Positions 34,010 to 41,483 of a DNA stretch of 45,573 nt are shown here, in pieces. The DNA is from an uncultured Bacteroidales bacterium. Lineage in GTDB: Bacteria > Bacteroidota > Bacteroidia > Bacteroidales > Paludibacteraceae. A model generated the notes under the pieces. That model searched no databases and had not been told where the DNA came from. It saw only the letters and a list, made by a program, of their open reading frames with translations. The stretch lies in contig CAKUUM010000011.1 in NCBI GenBank assembly GCA_934692905.1, positions 1 through 45,573 on the forward strand. The letters are read 5' to 3'. Within the stretch, counting starts at the first letter, position 1, and each line of letters begins with the position of its first letter. The position numbers and the translations under genes are program-made.

Positions 34010-35455
34010 ATGAAGAATTTACAACCGAAGAGCCTGTGGGAGAACTTCTACAGCCTCACCCAAATCCCTCGCCCGTCGGGCAAGAAAGAAGAGATTTCCG
34101 CCTTCTTGGCGAACTACGGCCGCTCGCTCGGCTTGGAGACCATCGTGGACGAGATTGGCAACGTGATTATCCGCAAGCCCGCAAGTGCAGGCTACGAGAA
34201 CCACCCGGGTGTGATTCTGCAAGGGCACATGGATATGGTGCCGCAGAAGAACTCGGACAAGGTGTTCGACTTCGAGAAAGACCCCATTGAGGCGTACGTG
34301 GAGGACAACGGCGAGTGGGTGACCGCCAACGGCACCACCCTCGGCGCGGACAACGGCATCGGCGTGGCTACCGCAATGGCTATTCTGGCAGACAAGAACG
34401 TGGTACACCCGCCGTTGGAGGCGTTCTTCACGGTGGACGAGGAGACGGGTATGTACGGCGCTTTCGCCCTCAAGGGCGGGCTGCTGCAGGGCAAGACGCT
34501 GCTGAACCTCGACTCGGAGAGCGAGGGCGAACTCTATATGGGCTGCGCCGGTGGCGTGGACACCACGGCACGTTTTGACTTCGAGCCCGTGGAGACGGAG
34601 GAAGGCGATGTGGCACTGCGCGTCAGCATCAAGGGCTGCAAGGGCGGTCATTCGGGTTGCGACATCAATCTGCAGCGCGCCAATGCTATCAAGTTGCTGT
34701 TCCGCTTCCTGAAAGACGCGGTGGCTAACTACGAGGCACGCCTGGCTTATGTGGAGGGCGGCAGCCTGCGCAACGCTATCCCGCGCGAGGCATCGGCAGT
34801 CATCACCATCCCCGCTGACGGGCTGGACGAGATGAAGCAGTTGGTGGCTGACTACGAGGACCTCTTTATCCGCGAATTTGACGGCGTGGAGGACAACATC
34901 AGTTTCACCGCCGAGGACGTGGAGTGCCCGAAGACCGAGTTGCCCGAGGACACGCAAGACTTTCTTATTCACGCCATTACGCTCTGCCCGCACGGCGTAT
35001 ATCGCATGATTCCCGAGATGCCCGACATCGTCGAGACCAGCAATAACCTCGCCATGATTGGCATGGAGAACAACCGCATCACGGTGATGTGCCTCACCCG
35101 CTCGTCGGTGGAGTCGCGCAAGGAGGAACTGCGCCAGATTATCCAGTCGGCATTCGCTTTGGCAGGTGCCGAGACCGAGTTCACGGGTTCCTACCCGGGT
35201 TGGAAGCCTAACCTGCACAGCCACATCCTCGAAGTGATGAAGAATGTCTATCAGAAGGAGTTCGGCACCACGCCGCGTATCATCACCATCCACGCGGGCT
35301 TGGAGTGCGGTATCATCGGCCGCAACTATCCGGGCATGGATATGATATCGTTCGGACCGACCATCGAGCACCCGCACTCGCCCGATGAGCGCGTGAACAT
35401 CGCCACCGTGCAGAAGTTCTACCACTTCCTGCTGGCAACGCTGAAGGAGTTGTAA
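34010..35455 (+). CDS. pepD: Aminoacyl-histidine dipeptidase (peptidase D, M20 family)
   Basis: A 481-aa metallopeptidase. M20 metal-site motifs are in order: QGHMDMVPQ (H73, D75), TLGADNGIGVA (bridging D114), DEETGMYGA (E144 and E145) and GGHSGCDI at about residue 205. The C-terminal GLECG and the SFGPTIEHPHSPDE block (metal-binding His) fit the PepD subgroup. It hydrolyses dipeptides such as Xaa-His in the cytoplasm. It is co-transcribed with ansA (4-nt gap) and ends before a good terminator. Confidence 0.97.
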   Translation: MKNLQPKSLWENFYSLTQIPRPSGKKEEISAFLANYGRSLGLETIVDEIGNVIIRKPASAGYENHPGVILQGHMDMVPQKNSDKVFDFEKDPIEAYVEDNGEWVTANGTTLGADNGIGVATAMAILADKNVVHPPLEAFFTVDEETGMYGAFALKGGLLQGKTLLNLDSESEGELYMGCAGGVDTTARFDFEPVETEEGDVALRVSIKGCKGGHSGCDINLQRANAIKLLFRFLKDAVANYEARLAYVEGGSLRNAIPREASAVITIPADGLDEMKQLVADYEDLFIREFDGVEDNISFTAEDVECPKTELPEDTQDFLIHAITLCPHGVYRMIPEMPDIVETSNNLAMIGMENNRITVMCLTRSSVESRKEELRQIIQSAFALAGAETEFTGSYPGWKPNLHSHILEVMKNVYQKEFGTTPRIITIHAGLECGIIGRNYPGMDMISFGPTIEHPHSPDERVNIATVQKFYHFLLATLKEL

Positions 35456-35523
35456 GTGGCTGATAGTAAATAATCCATCGCTCATATCTGCGTGCAACGG
35501 CTGCCTGAAGTTGCACGGCATAG

Positions 35524-35568
35524 ATAAAATCGAGGCTGTCCAACAAGTGCGGGCAGTCTCGATTTTAT
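35524..35568 (+). terminator. Terminator of the ansA-pepD operon
   Basis: ATAAAATCGAG (35524-35534) pairs with CTCGATTTTAT (35558-35568). The stem continues with GCTG/CAGT-type pairs, and A/T tracts lie at the ends. It sits 69 nt after the pepD stop. Confidence 0.82.
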
Positions 35569-35638
35569 AGTCAAGTACGAATACAACGAACTCACATTAA
35601 GAAAATATTGCCTATTTTTCATATTTTGCAGCATATAG

Positions 35639-35669
35639 TTGCGTATATTGAAATAAAGCACTACCTTTG
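35639..35669 (+). promoter_or_regulatory. Promoter in front of the degenerate surface gene
   Basis: TTG (35639-35641), 20 nt, TACCTTTG (35662-35669). The perfect spacing implies that transcription begins about 35677, just before an ATG at 35697. Confidence 0.72.
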
Positions 35670-35696
35670 CCACCGAAATCAACATACGATTTAGGC

Positions 35697-36955
35697 ATGC
35701 GCAGATACTCATACCTCACAATCCTCACTGCAGCCTTCCATTCTATGGAAGACACAAAGGCGTGCCATTGTATGGAAGGAGCGCACCGCTCCAGCATAAC
35801 TGCTTGTATATCAACAGTTTTCACCCCCCCCTATTTGCTTGTCTGACGGCTGCGAAGAACAGCATTGGCAATGGCAGTTACAGTGCAACTTGTGGTATGT
35901 ATTGGTCCACTTCGGTGCACCCGGGTCAGATATCCAATGTGGACGCTGTATATATACAGCAAGGCTCGGTGTCAATACGTTCCAATGGGTTGTACCGCAG
36001 TACAGCAGCCACCGTCCGTTTAGTGCAGGACTATGTGGAAGGCGTCGAGGTAGTGGAGCACGAGGCGTTGCCTGCCAAGTTCCATGTCAGCGACGACAAA
36101 CAGGTGCGGTTCTCGGGCGGCAACCTGCAGTATCTCACCGAGACGGAGCAATGGATATTCGCCCCCACGCAGTACAATATCCGCGGCAACGCCAACCTGC
36201 GCGTGACGGCGGCGGGCGATACGGTCTTCGGCAAGGCACTCGACCTCTTCGGCTGGAGCACCCGATACAAGCGTGCCGCCTTCGGCATATCGCTCTACGA
36301 CCAAAGCCTCTACCAAGACACCACCTTTGTGGACTGGGGCGGCAACGCTATCATCAACAGCGGCAACCAGCCCGACCAGTGGCGCACGCTGACCCAAGAC
36401 GAATGGCTCTACCTCTTCCGGCACACCCCATGGACGATAGCCTGCGTGGAGGACGTATGGGGATGTATGCTGGTGCCCGACGAGGACGCCTTGCCGCAGA
36501 AGATTGCCGTGGACATCATCCCCAACGGCACCTCCGACGCTACGTTATGGAAATATACACCCGCCGACTACCAACTCAACACCTACACTGCCGAGCAGTT
36601 TGAGCAGATGGAAGTCGCAGGCGTGGTATTCCTGCCTTTTGCGGGTACACGCAGCCTGCAGAACCAAGTAAGGAATGCAGGCGCGGAAGGGATATACTGG
36701 TCGTCCACCTATACGGGTGGCACCTCCAAGAGGGCACAGAGGATGTGCTTCGACCACCGGTCGGCGGCTGTTGTCGGTGGTGCTTTCAACAATGCGTACA
36801 GTGTCCGTCTGGTGCAGGATGTCGCACCCGAAACGGCAGTCCCTGCCACAACGTCAGCCCCCGAAACCGATGTGCGCAAGGTGCTCCGCAACGGGCAAGT
36901 GCTCATCGAAAGGAACGGCAAGACATACACTCTCACCGGCGTAGAGGTGAAGTAA
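35697..36955 (+). pseudogene. 5'-degenerate surface protein (FSxGNLQY/YWSS-RLVQD modules) with NGQ/NG tail
   Basis: The open frame that carries the body runs from a GTG at 35762, giving 397 aa with no signal peptide. Its first about 90 residues match only the END of a module (MYWSTSVHP to ATVRLVQDY). A complete module then follows (VRFSGGNLQY, LFGWSTRY, DWGGNAI, WRTLTQDEWLYLF, VVFLPFAG, IYWSSTYTG, YSVRLVQD). So the front of a first module, and the signal peptide, are missing. The promoter-proximal ATG (35697; MRRYSYLTILTAAFHS) is in another frame and stops 14 nt after an 8-C run (35824-35831). One extra C would join that frame to the body. It is either decayed or phase-variable. The C terminus (VRKVLRNGQVLIERNGKTYT) is nearly identical to that of the next gene. 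Confidence 0.65.
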
Positions 36956-37012
36956 GTTGCCCGATTGTACACCCAAAAGAATCAAATTATTAACAAACTA
37001 AGTTCAATACAA

Positions 37013-37693
37013 ATGAAAAAAAATCTTCTTTCTCTCGCAGTGGCAATCGTTGCCATTGCCGCAGCCGGTGCCAATGCACAGGCGCAGGACTTCACAGTCG
37101 GTAACCTCAAGTACACCATTGATGATGGTAGTGCCAACGTATCGGGCTACGTGGAAGGCATCACCGATGCCGTTATCCCCGCCACGGTAAAGCACGAGAG
37201 TACCACATACCCCGTGAAGGAAATCAATGCGATGGCTTTTAACACATGTAAGACATTGACCTCCGTTACCATTGAAGAGGGCAATATGACCCAGATTGGT
37301 ATGGCAGTCTTTGATAACTGTTCTAAATTGGAAACCGTCACGCTGTGCAGCACGGTCAATTATGTGGGGCAAAAAGCCTTTGATGGATGTACAGCCCTCA
37401 AGACGATTACGTGCCATGCCGTCAATACGCCTTGGGCAATGTATAATACATTTGCGGGAATCACACCGGCGGACATCACCATGTTTGTACCTGTCGGGTC
37501 GGTAGAGGCATACAAAGCGCACGAGGCGTGGGGGTTATGCAATGTGCAACCCATCAAGGGCACGGAAACGGGCATTGGCGCACCTGCTCTCACCCCGTCT
37601 GCCACCGATGTGCGCAAGGTGCTCCGCAACGGGCAAGTGCTCATCGAAAGGAACGGCAAGACATACACCCTCACCGGCGTGGAGGTGAAGTAA
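37013..37693 (+). CDS. BspA-like leucine-rich-repeat surface protein with NGQ/NG tail
   Basis: A 226-aa protein. The start is at 37013 (MKKNLLSLAVAIVAIAAAGANAQA, a clear signal peptide); the open frame upstream to 36965 is not needed. Residues about 65-165 carry LRR_5 (BspA/TpLRR-like) repeats: INAMAFNTCKTLTSVTI, IGMAVFDNCSKLETVTL and VGQKAFDGCTALKTITC. VPVGSVEAYKAHEAWG is the usual cap of such proteins. The last 30 residues (TDVRKVLRNGQVLIERNGKT, then YTLTGVEVK) are the short tail shared with the preceding gene. BspA-like proteins bind host or bacterial surface ligands; here binding is an inference. It is 57 nt after the previous gene, with its own terminator downstream. Confidence 0.85.
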   Translation: MKKNLLSLAVAIVAIAAAGANAQAQDFTVGNLKYTIDDGSANVSGYVEGITDAVIPATVKHESTTYPVKEINAMAFNTCKTLTSVTIEEGNMTQIGMAVFDNCSKLETVTLCSTVNYVGQKAFDGCTALKTITCHAVNTPWAMYNTFAGITPADITMFVPVGSVEAYKAHEAWGLCNVQPIKGTETGIGAPALTPSATDVRKVLRNGQVLIERNGKTYTLTGVEVK

Positions 37694-37718
37694 AGGCAAA
37701 TAACTAACCACCCGAATG

Positions 37719-37760
37719 GGGCAGCCTGTGCAGTATATACGCAATACAGGCTGCCCTTTA
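37719..37760 (+). terminator. Terminator after the LRR protein gene
   Basis: GGGCAGCCTGT (37719-37729) and ACAGGCTGCCC (37746-37756) form an 11-bp perfect stem followed by TTTATTATTTTT. Confidence 0.92.
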
Positions 37761-37779
37761 TTATTTTTCTAAAAAGATA

Positions 37780-37810
37780 TTGCCCATATGCAAAAAAAAA
37801 CGTACCTTTG
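37780..37810 (+). promoter_or_regulatory. Promoter of rfbC
   Basis: TTG (37780-37782), 20 nt, TACCTTTG (37803-37810). It shows that the longer open frame starting at 37808 cannot be the real start; the ATG at 37832 is. Confidence 0.78.
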
Positions 37811-37831
37811 CACCCGAAAAATAGAAACGAT

Positions 37832-38380
37832 ATGGAAGTAAAAACACCCCCCATCAAAGGGCTTCTGGTCATCGAACCGCAGGTTTTCCGCGACGCGCGC
37901 GGCTATTTCGTGGAGACGTACAACGAGGAGCGGTATCGCGCTGCGGGCGTGGACGCCACCTTTGTGCAGGACAACCAGTCCTGTTCCTCGTATGGTGTGG
38001 TACGCGGCTTGCACTTTCAGCGACCGCCCTACACACAGGCCAAGTTGGTCAGTTGTGCCGTCGGGCGCGTGTTGGACGTGGCGGTCGATTTGCGTAAGGA
38101 CAGCCCCACGTTTGGGCAGTGGTACGCCGTCGAACTGGACGCGGAGAGCCACCGTCAGTTCTACATTCCCCGCGGCTTCGCGCACGGATTCTCGGTGCTG
38201 AGCGAGGTGGCGGTATTCACGTACAAGTGCGACAACCTCTACCACCCCGAGGCGGACGGCGGCTTGCTCTTGTCGGACCCCGACCTGTCCATCGATTGGC
38301 AAGTGCCTGAGGATAAGCGCATTCTGAGCGAGAAAGACCAGAAGCACCCGCTGCTCCGTGACTTCGACAACCCGTTCTAA
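37832..38380 (+). CDS. rfbC: dTDP-4-dehydrorhamnose 3,5-epimerase
   Basis: A 182-aa cupin-fold enzyme of dTDP-L-rhamnose synthesis. Family blocks: FRDARGYFVETY (substrate-binding Arg/Phe), FVQDNQSCSSYGVVRGLHFQ with catalytic His61, VSCAVGRVLDVAVDLR, IPRGFAHGFSVLSE and Y131 of FTYKCDNLY. The start at 37832 is set by the promoter immediately upstream. rfbD follows 154 nt downstream; the two other pathway genes (rfbA, rfbB) are not in the window. Confidence 0.97.
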   Translation: MEVKTPPIKGLLVIEPQVFRDARGYFVETYNEERYRAAGVDATFVQDNQSCSSYGVVRGLHFQRPPYTQAKLVSCAVGRVLDVAVDLRKDSPTFGQWYAVELDAESHRQFYIPRGFAHGFSVLSEVAVFTYKCDNLYHPEADGGLLLSDPDLSIDWQVPEDKRILSEKDQKHPLLRDFDNPF

Positions 38381-38414
38381 ATCGTAATTCAATGCTGTCT
38401 TTCTCGGGGTAATT

Positions 38415-38447
38415 ACGGCAACGACACGGCAACGGGACGGCAACGAA
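38415..38447. repeat. 11-bp tandem array between rfbC and rfbD (ACGGCAACGAC)
   Basis: Three contiguous units, ACGGCAACGAC, ACGGCAACGGG and ACGGCAACGAA, with an exact 11-nt period. A second short tandem repeat of period 14 (TTATTCTTTACTCC, TTATTCTTTATTCC) lies just before the rfbD start. Confidence 0.88.
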
Positions 38448-38533
38448 AGCCGACTATGCCGAGCGCATACAAGGTTTTCACCCCAAATATACTAATAAGT
38501 CTTTATTCTTTACTCCTTATTCTTTATTCCCCT

Positions 38534-39412
38534 ATGAACATTCTTATCACAGGTTGCAACGGGCAATTAGGCACCGAAATGCGTGTGCAATCGGCTGAAC
38601 ATAAGCAACATACCTATTTCTTCACCGATGTGGCGGAGTTGGATATCACCAACCATGAAGCGGTATTGGCGTTTGTCCACGACCACTCCATCGACCTTAT
38701 TGTCAACTGTGCCGCCTACACCAACGTGGACCGTGCGGAGGCGGATGAAGCCACAGCGCGCCTTATCAATGCGCAAGCCGTTGAGAACCTGGCACTTGCG
38801 GGTACCCGTATCATACATATCAGCACCGACTACGTGTTCTCGGGCGAAGGCTGGATACCCTGTCGCGAAGACGACCCCGTAGCCCCGCGCACGGCATACG
38901 GACGCACCAAACGGGAAGGGGAACAACTATTGCAAGCCGCTAATCCACAGGCGGTTATCTTCCGTACTGCTTGGCTGTATTCCGCGTACGGGAACAACTT
39001 TGTGAAGACGATGCTCCGCCTGGGACAAGAGCGTGACAATCTCGGAGTGGTCTTCGACCAAGTGGGCACGCCCACCTATGCTGCCGACCTCGCCACGGCT
39101 ATCTATGCTGCCATCAATGCGCCCGAATGGCACGCGGGTATCTACCATTTCACCAACGAAGGCGTATGTTCGTGGTATGATTTCACCCACGAAATCTTTG
39201 CCCAAGCCGCACCCATGCTGCCTGCCGACGCAGCGGACAAGGTACGTGCCTGCACCTTGCGCCCCATCTTGTCGAGCGAATACCAGTACCAAACGCCCCG
39301 CCCGCACTACAGTGTCTTGGACAAAACCAAAATCAAACGCACTTTCGGCATCACCATTCCCTACTGGACCGACGCCCTTCACCGCTGCCTACTGTTGCTG
39401 TTGCAAAAATAA
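38534..39412 (+). CDS. rfbD: dTDP-4-dehydrorhamnose reductase
   Basis: A 292-aa short-chain dehydrogenase-type enzyme that reduces dTDP-4-keto-L-rhamnose. Rossmann motif ITGCNGQLG (residues 5-13), VNCAAYTNVDRAE, STDYVFSGE and catalytic YGRTKREGE (Tyr and Lys near 121 and 125), then FRTAWLYSAYGNNFVKTM. Start at 38534: MNILITG is the canonical N terminus; the longer frame upstream passes through an intergenic repeat. Confidence 0.97.
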   Translation: MNILITGCNGQLGTEMRVQSAEHKQHTYFFTDVAELDITNHEAVLAFVHDHSIDLIVNCAAYTNVDRAEADEATARLINAQAVENLALAGTRIIHISTDYVFSGEGWIPCREDDPVAPRTAYGRTKREGEQLLQAANPQAVIFRTAWLYSAYGNNFVKTMLRLGQERDNLGVVFDQVGTPTYAADLATAIYAAINAPEWHAGIYHFTNEGVCSWYDFTHEIFAQAAPMLPADAADKVRACTLRPILSSEYQYQTPRPHYSVLDKTKIKRTFGITIPYWTDALHRCLLLLLQK

Positions 39413-39413
39413 T

Positions 39414-39433
39414 CCCCGCTTCTTGGGGCGGGG
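39414..39433. terminator. GC-rich hairpin between convergent rfbD and DUF2461 genes
   Basis: CCCCGC (39414-39419) pairs with GCGGGG (39428-39433) around an 8-nt loop in a 30-nt convergent gap. It is short and lacks a T tract, so the call is tentative. Confidence 0.45.
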
Positions 39434-39442
39434 ACGCGCGTC

Positions 39443-40126
39443 TTATCGCTTGTCTGGGAACTCGCCGTACTCCTCGAATGTGTAGTTGAGAAAGTCGTTC
39501 AGCGGTTTGGCTGCCGTGGCGATGTCCAGCACATGGTCAAGGAAATCGGGAGCACATACCTGCTCATCACTAATCGGTGTGGAGAAGGTGAACGCCTTGC
39601 GCTTCAGCCAGTCGGCATGCTCAAAGTCGGCAGGGAAACCCTGTGGCACTTTCTTCAGCATCTGGTCGGTATCGAAGTCGCGGAAGTACTTGTGTGTCTG
39701 CGGATTGGCAAAGATATCTTCCACCTCGTCATAGTTCGCCAGTATCTCAGAGCGCAGCGCATGCAGCAAATCCTTGTTCGGACACCAGATACCGCCCGCG
39801 AACAGGCAATGCCCGGGTTGCAGGTGCACATAGTAGCCGCCTCGGTCACTCTTCTTGCCCCCTTTGGCTGCGGGGAACACGCCGAACCACTCCTTGTACG
39901 GACGCTGGTCCGCGGAGAAACGCACGTCACGGTAGATACGCCAGATACAGTCTTTGGGCTGAAGCCCGCCGAGTGCGGGATCTATCTCGCTCAGACGGCG
40001 AAGGTATTCCGCACTGAACTCCTCAAACTGCTTGCGGCAACGGGTATAGGTGTCCTTGTGTGCCTCAAACCATTCACGGTTGTTGTTGATGGCAAGAGCA
40101 CCAAGAAAATCAAGTATTTCTTTCAT
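39443..40126 (-). CDS. DUF2461 / TIGR02453 family protein
   Basis: A 227-aa cytoplasmic protein. Family signature near the N terminus: ILDFLGALAINNNREWFEAHKDTY, then WRIYRDVRFSADQRPYKEWFG, GGYYVHLQPGHCLFAGGIWCP and, near the C terminus, FSTPISDEQV. Length is typical of the family (about 220-230 aa). The biochemical function of this widespread family is not known. It is convergent with rfbD and divergent from the tRNA-Arg transcript. Confidence 0.92.
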   Translation of the reverse strand: MKEILDFLGALAINNNREWFEAHKDTYTRCRKQFEEFSAEYLRRLSEIDPALGGLQPKDCIWRIYRDVRFSADQRPYKEWFGVFPAAKGGKKSDRGGYYVHLQPGHCLFAGGIWCPNKDLLHALRSEILANYDEVEDIFANPQTHKYFRDFDTDQMLKKVPQGFPADFEHADWLKRKAFTFSTPISDEQVCAPDFLDHVLDIATAAKPLNDFLNYTFEEYGEFPDKR

Positions 40127-40143
40127 ATCTCAAAAAAATGTAG

Positions 40144-40151
40144 TACCTTTG
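40144..40151 (+). promoter_or_regulatory. -7 element upstream of tRNA-Arg
   Basis: TACCTTTG matches the -7 consensus, about 73 nt before the mature tRNA. A TTG at the 20-nt spacing is not present, so the -33 element is weak or absent. Confidence 0.45.
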
Positions 40152-40223
40152 CAGCCGCAATGTGGCTCGCTTGCGCTCCTTATAAAAGCGGTTCCCGCCG
40201 TTGATGAGGGCGTTTTCCGCAAT

Positions 40224-40295
40224 GGTTCCATAGTTCAATGGATAGAATACGGGTTTCCTAAACCTTAGATCCGAGTTCGATTCTCGGTGGGACTA
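40224..40295 (+). tRNA. tRNA-Arg (anticodon CCU)
   Basis: The cloverleaf folds by hand: acceptor GGTTCCA/TGGGACT (40224-40230 with 40288-40294), D stem GTTC/GAAT, anticodon stem CGGGT/ACCTT with loop TTCCTAA. The anticodon CCT at 40257-40259 reads AGG. T arm CCGAG-TTCGATT-CTCGG (40271-40287). Discriminator A at 40295; CCA is not encoded. One C-T mismatch closes the outer end of the anticodon stem. Confidence 0.93.
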
Positions 40296-40325
40296 CATAC
40301 ACATTATGAATCAATATGTTACATC

Positions 40326-40358
40326 AAAAGCAGACGAAGTGTTACTTCGCCTGCTTTT
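40326..40358. terminator. Bidirectional terminator behind tRNA-Arg
   Basis: AAAAGCAG-A-CGAAGT, loop GTT, ACTTCG-C-CTGCTTTT: a 14-bp stem with one mismatch and A and T tracts at its ends. On the plus strand it ends the tRNA transcript; on the minus strand it could end the possible small RNA from 40439. Confidence 0.88.
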
Positions 40359-40439
40359 TGTTGCAGGTTTGCCGAACCGATATTGCATATCCGCAAAGAT
40401 ATTGTCGTACACTCATCACAAATGTCGTTCTATAATTGG
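40326..40439 (-). ncRNA. Candidate small RNA (or leader peptide transcript) of about 110 nt
   Basis: A full-consensus minus-strand promoter (40446-40476) and the bidirectional terminator (40326-40358) bracket about 110 nt with no annotated gene. The only open frame inside starts at an ATG and encodes 24 residues (MSVRQYLCGYAI...), with no family resemblance. A regulatory RNA antisense to nothing obvious, or a short peptide, are both possible. No secondary-structure computation was done. Confidence 0.35.
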
Positions 40440-40445
40440 GTGGTG

Positions 40446-40476
40446 CAAAGGTAATCATTTTCCACCGACCAAACAA
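40446..40476 (-). promoter_or_regulatory. Minus-strand promoter downstream of the PAP2 gene
   Basis: Plus-strand CAAAGGTA (40446-40453) is TACCTTTG. CAA at 40474-40476 supplies TTG with exactly 20 nt between. It begins after the PAP2 stop codon and points away from it, so it serves a separate transcript. Confidence 0.62.
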
Positions 40477-40479
40477 GAA

Positions 40480-41415
40480 CTACTTGCTTTTTCCTGCAAA
40501 GGCAGTAGAGCATAAGGGTATGAGGAGCGTGATAGTCCAGACCATGAGGCAGTTGGCGAGGGGGAGGACAATGTCGGGGGAACAGAAAGTAAGGAGGTAG
40601 GGAATGAGGACGTTTTGGATGAGAATGACAGCCGCAGCGGCAAAGGCAAAACGGAGAAGGCGGAGAGACCATTTACCCGAAGTAGAGAAACGGATATAGC
40701 GATGCTCAACAAACCAGCCTGTAAGGACACCGAAAGCGAGACCAGCGGCATAGTAGCAGTCGGTAATCATTTTCTTGGGATTGACGATAAGTTGCCCGTC
40801 GGCGTTGTAGTCCATGGGATAGGGTTTGAAGGAGACATAGAGGAGATAGGCGATAAGGATAGCGATACCGCCGACCAAGACCCATATATCTTTGTCGGGG
40901 TGCTGATCCAACCAACGGAACAGTGCGGAGAACGCCCAAAGCATGAGGACACTCTCGATGATCGCCACACCTACATCGTAGGGCGTATGCACGCCGAGAT
41001 AGTTGCGCGAGAAACCGATGACGAGTACCGCCAAGACGCAAAGCAGCCATACCCACCAGCGGCGCAGCCATAGTCCGAGAGAGCCGAAGAACGTGGTGGC
41101 GTACTCGGTATGTCCCGAGGGGAAAGAGTAGCCTGTGGCGGTCTGAATAGAGTTGCCATATGGCATAATAGCCGCATTGCGTATCCACGGACGATAGACA
41201 CAGCAGGTGTTCTTGAGCAACTGATTAACCACACAGGTGCCCCACATGGCGGTCATCATAAAATAGCCCTGACGCTTATCGATACAGAGGTAAATGAAAG
41301 CGATAATAAGAATAGGCAGGACGCCGACGATAAAGTCGGAGGCAGCAAGGAGGAAGGGCGAGAGCAGGTTATTGGTTGTCTCGCGGAAGTGCTGGAGGAA
41401 GAGGAGGTAGTTCAT
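40480..41415 (-). CDS. PAP2-family membrane phosphatase
   Basis: A 311-aa multi-pass membrane protein. The three phosphatase motifs are present: K68-x6-R75-P76 (KNTCCVYRP), PSGH at 99-102 and SRNYLGVHTPYDV (S136, R137, H143, D147). There are about seven hydrophobic segments; the long C-terminal half beyond motif 3 (about 150-311) contains further helices. Family members remove phosphate from phosphatidic acid, undecaprenyl-pyrophosphate or similar lipids at the outer face of the inner membrane; the exact substrate cannot be told. It lies 68 nt downstream of the fecR-type gene, past an inverted repeat that may separate the transcripts. Confidence 0.9.
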   Translation of the reverse strand: MNYLLFLQHFRETTNNLLSPFLLAASDFIVGVLPILIIAFIYLCIDKRQGYFMMTAMWGTCVVNQLLKNTCCVYRPWIRNAAIMPYGNSIQTATGYSFPSGHTEYATTFFGSLGLWLRRWWVWLLCVLAVLVIGFSRNYLGVHTPYDVGVAIIESVLMLWAFSALFRWLDQHPDKDIWVLVGGIAILIAYLLYVSFKPYPMDYNADGQLIVNPKKMITDCYYAAGLAFGVLTGWFVEHRYIRFSTSGKWSLRLLRFAFAAAAVILIQNVLIPYLLTFCSPDIVLPLANCLMVWTITLLIPLCSTAFAGKSK

Positions 41416-41442
41416 TATTAGTTGAGGAGTTTAATTGGGCTA

Positions 41443-41471
41443 ATTGGACTAATAAGATCAATTAGTCCAAT
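41443..41471. terminator. Perfect inverted repeat between the FecR-type and PAP2 genes
   Basis: ATTGGACTAAT (41443-41453) and ATTAGTCCAAT (41461-41471) pair perfectly with a 7-nt centre. No T tract follows. It could be a weak terminator or a protein-binding site ahead of the PAP2 gene. Confidence 0.5.
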
Positions 41472-41483
41472 AGGATTTATGGT

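Noticed and set aside
34019..35521. 500-codon minus-strand open frame opposite pepD
   Set aside because: The codon bias of pepD leaves the opposite strand open; the product has no recognisable motif, while pepD has full metal-site motifs.
35482..35824. Minus-strand frames of 70-77 codons between pepD and the degenerate surface gene
   Set aside because: They run through the pepD terminator and the plus-strand promoter at 35639-35669 and show no coding features.
37808..37831. Longer start for rfbC
   Set aside because: The extension lies in the promoter -7 element and the leader; the ATG at 37832 gives the canonical N terminus.
40306..40515. 69-codon plus-strand frame after tRNA-Arg
   Set aside because: It contains the bidirectional terminator hairpin and overlaps the end of the PAP2 gene on the other strand.
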